Source of the DNA: Plakobranchus ocellatus
Lineage: Eukaryota > Mollusca > Gastropoda > Plakobranchidae
Direction of reading: 5' to 3'
NCBI GenBank assembly: GCA_019648995.1
Contig: BLXT01001025.1
Location: 379,530-406,200, forward strand
Length of the DNA: 26,671 bases
Made by a program: the position numbers and the translations under genes. Below the pieces are notes generated by a model, which had not been told where the DNA came from, did not search any database, and saw nothing but the letters and a program-made list of their open reading frames with translations. Below, piece after piece: positions 1-26,671 of the stretch; positions within the stretch are counted from its first letter, which is position 1; the number at the start of each line of letters is the position of its first letter.

Positions 1-1271
1 AACTTTACAGGATTCGTGTTTCAAAAAAAAAAAAAACTCCATTCGAATTTCACGTCAAGGAAACTAAATGTCTTTTCTGATTTGCTCTTTATCTTTTCAC
101 TTAGTTGCAGTTATCTTGATGTTCTCTTCCTTTTTTTGTCCCTCCACAACAAAATACTGTTGCCCCCTTCCTCTTTCTTTTTTCTTCCTTTAAACCAATG
201 CTATAGACCTCAATTTTTTTTTTGCTCAGCACTGTGTTATTCTTTTTGAGTCCGTTTCTATGTTAGTTTATTTATGTTCGTCATTTTTTTTTTTCCGTCA
301 TAAAGCCTTTTAGGGTGAAACGTTTTTACGTATACTCTGTTTTGTTTTATTTGTTTTTATAAGTTTGAGTTGGTGGTTGTTTACTTTTACTATATTTATT
401 TCATTGCCTTCAATCACCATCGCATCTTCAGAATCCTTAAACTTTTTTATCTGTTTCTGGGAGTGAGGTATTTGTATACCTTGTTTATTCTTTTTTAAAA
501 ACCCTTCAACAACTGTCGCCAGCAAAGTTACCCAAATGGACGTGTCTGTGTTTTAAAGTATTACCATATTTATCAAACTGCCATCACATTTATATAAAAA
601 CCATCTAGATAGCAGAGCGATGGCCTACTAGATTAGTCGAAGTAACTACAGTGGGAAGTGACTTTACATTACACTTTGAAAAGAAATTCAACGGAAAATA
701 AAATATGGCAAAACTTGTTTTGCATCTTCCTGATAAAGTGTCCTGCCATTAAAATGCACAACTCACAAAAAAAAAGAAAGAAAAAGAAAAAAAAAAATAT
801 TGACTACTTTTCGTCGCGGGTTCTAATGTAACAATGGTGTGTCTTGATTTTGAACTATAAGAACCTAGTATAAAGGGAAAATTATACGAGTCTATTGTAC
901 GCTAAATCAACATGTATCTGCTATCTTATCTCCAGTCTAAAGGTCAAGTTTCTTATCAAAGAAAGAGTGGCATATAGAAATAGAAACTTGGTAAGGTCAA
1001 TACAACCTGTGAGGTTCCGATTCTTGAAATGTCAGCCGGTACAAAAATATGCATATTTAATAATTTACAAACAAATCCGAAATCAAGACCAATACATTTC
1101 CATTTCATTGACATTTGAGTCGCAGCTTCCAAAGCGACGCCAAATTGAGTCCCATTAACAAACGGCTCTGATTTTACCTTTAAGCTGTCAAATTTAAAAA
1201 CTATCGATTCGTAGCACCCAAGCTAATTAATAATAGGGGTCATCATCAACTGCCCATCCATTACGGGATTT
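1..1271. other. Intergenic, AT-rich
   Basis: T-rich on the plus strand up to about 300, with several homopolymers. A minus-strand open stretch at 310-510 (ends TAA; contains IQIPHSQKQIKKFKDSEDAM) is open for about 70 codons without ATG. It could be an exon behind the AG at about 511, but has no recognisable similarity. Confidence 0.5.
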
Positions 1272-1500
1272 AACATCCGTGATTGCCTACCCTGTGTGTA
1301 GGCTACGAGTCTTGTCTTTTAGGATTTGCCATCCTATCAGCTTGGACTGTAGCATCCCTGATTGACTACCCCGTTTGTAGGCTACGATTCTTGTCTTTTA
1401 GGATTTGCCATCATATCAGCTTGGACTGAAGAATCCCTGATTGACTACCCTGTGTGTAGGCTACGAGTCTTGTCTTGTAGGATTTACCATCCTATCAGCT
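1272..1500. repeat. Tandem repeat, three copies of a 79-bp unit
   Basis: The anchor GATTGCCTAC/GATTGACTAC recurs at 1281, 1360 and 1439, a period of exactly 79. Each copy carries GTAGGCTACGA, CTTGTCTTTTAGGATTT and CATCCTATCAGC, with only scattered substitutions. AGGAT and ATCCT inside each unit form a small hairpin. The last copy breaks off after ATCAGCT at 1500. Confidence 0.92.
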
Positions 1501-1810
1501 CCAGTGTTATTGTTGCCCTTGTTTTGTTTCCGACCTCCAATTCACCATTGTATGTTTGCCTTTTCCCTTGCTTTTGCCTGATATTAAACTACCAGTGTGG
1601 TTATGTGATAACTATTGCCCCAATATTTAGTAAAGGAAAAAAAAAAGCATGTGAGAACTGTAATATGTACCGGTATTCAATTTCGCATTGCCCTTGTGTG
1701 GCCCTGGGATACGAATGAGACGCGCCGTGTGATCTACACGCAGACTTCCCAAATTACAAAGGTACGGTCTCACCGGAAGCCACAGGTCACAGGTGTTGAT
1801 GAGTAGAACG

Positions 1811-1814
<4 letters not shown>

Positions 1815-1866
<52 letters not shown>
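1815..1866. repeat. (TC)26 microsatellite
   Basis: An uninterrupted TC dinucleotide run of 52 bases. On the minus strand it gives a spurious Arg-Glu repeat reading frame. Confidence 0.97.
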
Positions 1867-1868
<2 letters not shown>

Positions 1869-2157
1869 TTGTACAGTGCATTGTCATTAACAGTTTTAAT
1901 AATGCTTTATTATAGCTTTCCTTCTCTTTGCAATAGTAAGGAAGATAGCATGATGAAATTAAAAGTAATCGATCCCATGATGAAATTAAAACTCATCAAT
2001 CAATCTCCATTGTCACCATTTTCAAACTCTTTTATGGTGAGTGATAGCTCTGGGTGTATATGTGGGTGGATGAGGGTGTAATCAGTATAGCCTTGTAGAC
2101 AATCTTTGAGAGATGCCCACTCCTTATGAATACACAGACATACACATATTCACAGCA

Positions 2158-2165
2158 TGACGTCA
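2158..2165. promoter_or_regulatory. CRE-like TGACGTCA in intergenic DNA
   Basis: An exact TGACGTCA octamer in AT-rich DNA, with no gene nearby that I can support. It could be chance. Confidence 0.2.
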
Positions 2166-3116
2166 TAACTTGTCTGTAACTTGATAAAGATTGACATTTC
2201 TCTTAAAGGCAAGGGGAAAAAATGGTTGGCCCTAGACAAATAGTCTTCACATTTTAAGAACCAAGTCAAGTATGTAAATTAGAAATATTACAAATATAGA
2301 AACTCTTCAAGAAAACTTCAAATGATTTTTTGTGTCACTGCCGACCCTTTAAAAACGCAGCTAGATTTATATCTAATCCTTGAAATCCTAGAGGATTTGT
2401 TAGTTGTGGACGACATAGCATAAAAAATTTAATTTGCCTGAGCAATCGAAAATAAGGCAACATAATAAATTATTTTATTATTTCAAGCAACGTGATCACC
2501 AAGAAAATCATGCAGGCTTTTCAGTGAATTAAAAAAAAAATCTTATATTCCCTCATTCAGTATTTGTATAGCAATGTGTTTACCAGTGTTTAGCTCCAAC
2601 ACTGATTTTCTTCCACATAGTCAGAACTAGGTTACTATAGGGCCTAAAAATAAGAGTTTAATTTAATATGATACCAATGTTATTATTTTATCAACTTTTC
2701 ACAGCATTATGATAAAACTGATTCACAAAGCTGCTCGATTTGTACATATGTGTCTTTTATTTATGCAACAGCCTATTTTAAAATCGCACACATATGCTCC
2801 TTTAATATTATGTAAGTAAACTTGCCCTGTCACACCATATCTTCACAAGAACGAGATGGAGGGGATGCTAATGAGTTAAAAAAACAGAAAATCAATAATA
2901 TGTGCGACAATTTAAATTGCAATTGATCCCCTTGTAAAAAAACATTTAGTGTCAATAGTCAATTTAAAATGATCTCGTGGTTTCACTTTCGCATATTACC
3001 ATGGCTAGTATACAGACGTAATTGACAGAGGCCTCGAAATAAACCCCACACAATGTGTTACATAAATGTTTACATCTTCATTTACTCCGCTTTGTATGGC
3101 AAATAAAAATACTTAC

Positions 3117-3150
3117 AGGGTTCCTCTTCTTTAGAGTGAAGTTCTTCCAT
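3117..3150 (-). CDS. Possible first coding exon of an unidentified gene
   Basis: On the minus strand an ATG with A at -3 and G at +4 starts MEELHSKEEEP, and a strong donor (CCT|GTAAGT) follows at once. An AG preceded by CTTC at about 3198 could be the 3' splice site of a 5' UTR intron. I found no convincing next exon between 1 and 3100, so the gene cannot be named and may be a chance match. Confidence 0.25.
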
Positions 3151-3229
3151 AATAGTAGGCGAAGTTGGTGAAAAAAGCCCATCCTGTCCACTGGTTTCGT
3201 TTACTGAAGTTTTGATTTAAGTCAGTCTA

Positions 3230-3300
3230 GGTAAGATCTAGATCTAGATCTATATTACATCTATTCTAGATCTAGATCCAGACCTGTATTTTGTATTTTT
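3230..3300. repeat. AGATCT-type simple repeat patch
   Basis: Repeated AGATCT/CTAGATC units, such as AGATCTAGATCTAGATCTA split by short spacers. Related patches lie at 3499-3553, 16150-16230 and 19972-20045. The dispersed motif appears independent of any coding sequence. Confidence 0.8.
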
Positions 3301-3498
3301 ACATTTAGATCCAATTTAACAATGTATAGGAAGATCTGAATCAGTTCTCTAAAAATTAAGTCTGATTCTTAAAGTCAAGAGTCCTTCATGAAACAAAGAA
3401 GTTATGTGATTTTCAGCATTACAAACACTAAAGTATAGAATACTGCGATAGAGCTATGGATCCGAGTCCAAATTCTGATAACACAGCAATATTTAATA

Positions 3499-3553
3499 CA
3501 AGATCTAGATATCTAGACTACTAGAAATCTAAAATCTAGAGACACTAGATCTA
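3499..3553. repeat. Second AGATCT/CTAGA patch
   Basis: Dense AAGATCTAGATATCTAGAC-like units, continuing the same low-complexity theme as 3230-3300. Confidence 0.75.
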
Positions 3554-3779
3554 AGTACACAAAGAAGTCTTAATTTGAGGTGAGCTACATCGTCGCTTTG
3601 TTTTCACTGAAGCAATGTAATGGCATACAGTGAGGGCTGGAAAGCAACTGATCCTGTGTTTTGCCACGAAAAGATTTCGCTGGCCTTGCCTGACTTGGCC
3701 TGGGTCTATTTTGGTTCACTGATGATGTCACATATTTTGGGGGGCTAGAGGAGGTCATGTGATCAGCTGTGCTAGTCTC

Positions 3780-3840
3780 TGATTGGCTTCTTGTCAGCTC
3801 TAAAAATAATATTTTCTTTGTCACGTGACAGCTTTGTTTA
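3780..3840 (-). promoter_or_regulatory. Possible promoter: perfect GTCACGTGAC box plus CCAAT box
   Basis: GTCACGTGAC (3820-3829) is a full palindromic E-box of the type bound by USF and TFEB/MITF factors. About 35 bases away is AGCCAATCAG on the minus strand (3779-3788 region), a good CCAAT box. The area is less AT-rich than its surroundings. Direction would fit the possible first exon at 3117-3150, but transcription is not shown. Confidence 0.35.
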
Positions 3841-5519
3841 CAATTTCGAGGCAGGATCCTGAGGGCTTACGATCAGCTGATTCCGTCTATGCAAGATAGG
3901 CTTATTACTTAGTATTAGTATAGTATTAATATACATGTACAAGCCTTGCTCTGCCTAATTACTTTAAATTTTTAGCTATATGATGGCTACACCTACTTTC
4001 AGTTGTTATCGTTGTACTCATTAAAAACAAAAACAATATGCTCTGTTAAATTTGCACACTCATATCCGAATTGTAAAGACAATTAGGTAAACAACTCGGC
4101 ATAGCTAAATTGGCAATGACATTGAATCGCTTAATGCCCCTAACATATCGCTAGGTCATGTACCATTATCTTCTTTGATGGTTGCTATTCTTTCTTAGCA
4201 GTGTGAATTGGAATCAAATTGCCTTTTCAAAGTAACCTACTAGTCTAGTACTACCCAGCTAATTTTAACTTTCAATTTTTATATCGCGTGGTCTCTGGAC
4301 AGGGAAAACATTCAATTTCATCAACTGCCTAGACATACAGTACATAGCATAACGTCCCGTTTCCTCTTTTTATATATATATATATATATCCTCTGCGCTT
4401 CAAACAACAGCCCGTGACCTCATATTGTGATTGATTATTCCTCACTATCTACATCTGGTCGCCCCAGTGCCTAGTCTTCATTTTTCACTCAGGCCACTCA
4501 AAATCTTTTTCCAGAATCTGAGTCAATGTCTAAAATATGTCGTTTCAGCAGAAAATAAATTAAACCCTATTTCTCCAATACCTAATCTTATCTTTCTGCA
4601 GTGATTCATTTCAAAGAAAAGTGCTGGGCTCTTTTTTTGTTGTTTTACAAGGATATTCAGCAAGCTCATGGGCAAATTCAGGCATTATGGCCAGCCTTCA
4701 GTCAAGACGGAAAGCTCCAAAGTGGGAATTTAATTACCACGAGCTATGAAGACACATTCTAAAGCAAATAAACCGTCGCCAATTATTGGAGGAGAGAAGC
4801 TTTACCCAATATAAAATTGGATGCCACTACACAGTCAGGCAAAAGGCTTCGCAATATTTACAGATGAAGGGGAGATAAAATCATTTTATCAAAAAGTCTG
4901 AATCAACAAAGCTATTTAGTCTTCATCGTAGCAAATGTCACAGAAAGAACTTTAAGCCTATTTCAGTGATGAAAAATAATCCAAAATGCTACCTCTTACT
5001 CATTCTGCCTAGTTTCATAACAAGTAAACAGGTTTATGGTACATTGCTATCGAAATTTGAGGTCTACAATTTTTAATCTCAAGAGAAATATTGCGTAATC
5101 CCTCTATTGCTCAACTTTATTTTTAAAAGAGAAGGCCTATAAATTTGTGCTATACTTTTTTAAACTTTATTTTTCCAATTAAAAAAAAAAAAAAAAATTT
5201 AAATACGCACAAATTAAAAGAAAAACAAATAGTGACATGAAAAAGAAAGATGTTTTGACACAGAAAGATGTAGTAAGATAAAGAGATAACTGTCATAATT
5301 CCGAATGTTTTCCTATCCAATTTATCTATGACTTTAGATGAATCTTGCTATATTTAATGCTACGTTTAAAAAAATATGGTTAGTATTCTCTTGGACATAT
5401 AAAACCTACTTTTGCATGGCAACTTTTCCTGAAAACACTTCTTTAGTGATGGTACTTAACTTACGACAACACACAAAATGAAAAGATACACTCACAAAAC
5501 AAGACAAAATTTACATCTT
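3841..5519. other. Intergenic, no supported gene
   Basis: AT-rich sequence with a TA microsatellite and a poly-A tract at 5180-5197. A patch at 4660-4800 is less AT-rich but stops occur in all frames. Confidence 0.6.
4371..4389. repeat. (TA)n microsatellite
   Basis: A TA dinucleotide run of 19 bases in intergenic DNA. Confidence 0.9.
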
Positions 5520-5532
5520 GATCAGCATGTAT

Positions 5533-5538
5533 TTTATT
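5533..5538 (-). terminator. Candidate poly(A) signal AATAAA (distal 2)
   Basis: AATAAA on the minus strand followed within 30-50 bases by a T/GT-rich element (TTTTGTCTTGTTTTGTGAGTG on that strand, split here only as a description). This has the better downstream context of the two candidates. Confidence 0.3.
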
Positions 5539-5737
5539 CACATCATTGGCAATCACATCAACATCAAAATAGTTTTTATAGTGATTAACTAACACGTATC
5601 TTTCAAATTTATGAATTAAATAAAAGTTATCTCAAGATTCATTGAATTCTAACTTTTTATATGATAAATACACAAAAATTAGAGCAATTATCGAGATGCA
5701 TGTCACCTTGAGGTATTTGGTCTTAGAAGACAAGAGT

Positions 5738-5743
5738 TTTATT
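5738..5743 (-). terminator. Candidate poly(A) signal AATAAA (distal 1)
   Basis: AATAAA on the minus strand, about 1.7 kb past the DNMT1 stop. It is followed by a modest T-rich stretch (CTCTTGTCTTC). In AT-rich DNA such hexamers occur by chance, so RNA evidence is needed. Confidence 0.25.
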
Positions 5744-7429
5744 TTAAACCTTCTTTAACTCAACAAATAGGCTTTAAAAATTGAGAGCTAGCCTAATGAG
5801 AAGGTAAAAGACTTTAAGAGTTAGCAGAAGAAACAATACAAGCATGCTTCATACATATTTATAATCATTATTATATATAATTATGATTCTTGTGATTGCA
5901 GACAATTTGTAAATGCTGTACATGTGCACAATTAGCATAAAAATTTTATCAAAGTGTATAAATAGATGAAACACTTGAGTGCTGAGTAAAAATATTCCTA
6001 CTCAGTAAAGAAGACATACAATGCCAAGACCTAGATCTATAATTTTTTTTCTATTTTTTAATGAAGTTTTTTAAGTCCAATTGCTACATAAGGAATTCTA
6101 TGCCTCACCCCAATACCTTAGCCAAATAAGATAAAATTGATCAAATTACAGTGTTTTCAAGAGGATGAATTTGACCCCACAACACTCAAGTGGTTAACTG
6201 GGACCATGATTAATTTCGAGTCTTTGGTCCAAGCGAAGCCAACTGGCCACACCATGCAAGAGGTACAGTTCAATGCTCAGTCTGGGCAAATACACTTAAT
6301 CTGCTCCCCAGTGACCATCTGGTACTGACGGAGGGAGTTGCTTGGTCTCTTGAGACTTGGCTAAAGTAAAGGAAGTGAGAAAAGCAATGTTGTAGCAAGG
6401 AGAAAAAAAGGACCCTATTACTAGCTACTGCACCCTTTTCCCAAGTATGGGATTAATTTTAATTTACAACCCATGGGAAAAAAACAATCTTTGAAGACTA
6501 TTTTAAACTCATTTCTTGAAATCGATATAGTGTAAGTAAGGGAAATTTATCAACATGCTACAGCTGTTTTTTGACAGAGTATAGGTTCATCTTTCTCATT
6601 GGTAATATTAAATGCATGCAAGTCACAATCAATTTTTTTTCAATCTTGTCATAGATCCTTTCCAACGATAATACTTAGCCGTGAAGATTTTCAAATCTGC
6701 TTCAAATTTCAGAGGGCACTTGAGAAATAATTACTTTTTGCATATTGAACAAAGTAGTGAATTTTATAAAGCAAAGGATTTGTATGAATACTGAATATAC
6801 TACCAAATAATTTTTTAACACAATTTCGGGCAATATTTTTTCTGCCAAAAAGAAAACAAATCAGAAAGATAGACACCAAAAACCATCCAATCTATAATTC
6901 AGCAACTGTTCTTGCTACAAAATATCACATTACTTAGGGATGCAATACATTTTTTATGTCTAATCTCATTTCTAAAACTGCATCTAGAAATGTAAAGTTA
7001 AAAATAAAAACATTAAAAAATACAGCTTTGACCATAACATAAATAATATCTTAGCCACTATAAATTATAGGAGAGAAGGATGAAGAGAACAAAGATGAAG
7101 TATGCACGGGATTGCAAATTAAAAACTTCAATGAATCACACCATTCAGATTTTTCACAAATATAACATCTTAGATATGATGAACTTTACATAGATCAAGT
7201 TAATCATTAAAAACTCGCTTACATATTGAGGCAATGTAAGGTCATCTTCAAGATAAGCCCCTGTAAAAACATTATGACTGACATGAAAACGAGACTTTCT
7301 TGCTTAATAAAGATGAAGAGAAACCACACACATGCAACAATCTAAGTTTTACGTTACAGTTATGTGAACAAAATTGTTCCTACGACTGTGCAAAAAAAAA
7401 AAAAAAAATAATAATAACACTTCTGTATC

Positions 7430-26101
<18,672 letters not shown>

Positions 26102-26671
26102 CTGCAGGAGGATGTAGTGAAGTTAAGGTAAGCCACAAGTTCTATACATGGATTCATATTTCTAAATTTTATGATTTTCTTTCTAAAAAAAAAAAAAAAA
26201 AACGAATAAAATATGCACTTGTTCAAAGCTGAGCAAAACTCAAAATGAGATTGCCTTTACTAACACAACATATATATATATATAAAAAAACCTGCTTGGC
26301 AATGTGACAAGTATTCATAAGATTTACATAGATTTATTTTCATGCAGTCTGTTTTAGAAAGGATAGAAAAGGTGCTTTGTCCCATGTAACTAAACAGCAA
26401 TCCTAATGGTTTAGGATAATGTAGAAAGGGTTAACAATCCCAAGTTTTTCCTGGGATCTCCTTCTATGGAGGATTCTTAGGACTCAACACACATTCCATC
26501 AGTGTTGGATACAACTATTAAAAAATCCCCATAAGGTGAAGAAAGGGAAATCAAGGAGAGTGTTGAATACATTTACGAACATTTGATTTATTCATTCCAA
26601 GAATTTAAAATGTCATCCACACATACAAAGCTTTCATCCTGTAATAAATTGTACTATCCGTTGCAAAATAT
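26102..26671 (-). other. DNMT1: DNMT1 intron leading to exons beyond the window
   Basis: No further DNMT1 exon was seen in these 570 bases. Two small hairpins lie together: ATCCTAA/TTAGGAT near 26400 and ATCCCA/TGGGAT near 26436-26457. Confidence 0.8.
26270..26284. repeat. Short (AT)n run
   Basis: An alternating AT run followed by an A tract, inside the first visible intron. Similar short runs occur at 11875-11884 and 23472-23483. Confidence 0.85.

Larger units (their letters stand above)
1501..3100. other. Intergenic, no supported gene
   Basis: This holds the TC microsatellite, a GC-richer patch at 1690-1800, a small direct repeat (ATGATGAAATTAAAA at about 1950 and 1978) and AT-rich filler. 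No exon could be supported. Confidence 0.6.
5520..7429 (-). other. DNMT1: Probable DNMT1 3' UTR
   Basis: No further coding similarity is seen downstream of the TGA. The stretch is AT-rich, with A/T homopolymers beside the stop (7392-7409). A more GC-balanced patch at 6150-6350 stays open on the plus strand for 63 codons but resembles nothing I know. The 3' limit is inferred only from candidate poly(A) signals, so the true UTR could be much shorter. Confidence 0.4.

Noticed and set aside
1627..1887. Minus-strand open frame with an Arg-Glu repeat
   Set aside because: It is the translation of the TC microsatellite; nothing else in it looks coding.
3585..3824. Minus-strand frame with MTSSSPPKYVTSS
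   Set aside because: It overlaps the presumed promoter region and begins without a convincing ATG at its 5' end. A short upstream ORF is possible, but not supported.
6185..6225. tRNA-like A-box and B-box (AGTGGTTAACTGG, TTTCGAGTCTT)
   Set aside because: The boxes are too close together for a tRNA or a tRNA-derived SINE, and the B-box is poor.

Overview
The window is eukaryotic, AT-rich animal DNA. It carries most of one gene on the minus strand: the maintenance DNA (cytosine-5)-methyltransferase DNMT1. I could read 19 coding exons between 26101 and 7430. Every intron whose two ends are visible is GT-AG, and all visible junctions are in frame. The fragment encodes about 1,120 residues. It starts just downstream of the RFTS region, which lies beyond the right edge of the window, and runs to the stop codon. 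The domain order is: tail of the RFTS-to-CXXC segment, CXXC zinc finger, acidic autoinhibitory linker, BAH1, BAH2, a (Gly-Lys)n linker, and the complete catalytic domain with its target-recognition domain. All methyltransferase motifs I checked are intact, so this looks like a functional gene and not a pseudogene. A 40-N assembly gap (12053-12092) hides the acceptor and first codons of one catalytic exon.

Organism: the protein is very close to vertebrate DNMT1 but clearly invertebrate in its variable parts. Introns are compact (about 0.3-2 kb). Scattered AGATCT/TCTAGATC-type simple repeats remind me of gastropod mollusc genomes. A mollusc is my best guess; this is inference, not proof.

Layout: 1-5500 is mostly non-coding flank. 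It holds a three-copy 79-bp tandem repeat (1272-1500), a long TC microsatellite (1815-1866), AGATCT-rich patches (3230-3560), and a possible minus-strand promoter plus first coding exon of an unidentified gene (3117-3840). About 5520-7429 is the probable DNMT1 3' UTR. From 7430 to 26101 is the DNMT1 exon-intron array. Introns contain several local duplications, a perfect 11-bp inverted repeat, a dispersed 'CAAAATT-hairpin' repeat seen twice, and a likely piggyBac-type non-autonomous transposon in the BAH1 intron (19717-20465, next to TTAA). From 26102 to the end is intron sequence leading to the missing 5' exons.

I found no new multi-gene system. The items most worth a second look are the substituted DNA-reading loop of the CXXC finger, the long acidic linker and C-terminal tail of this DNMT1, the TTAA-flanked element, the gap, and the possible promoter with a perfect GTCACGTGAC box.
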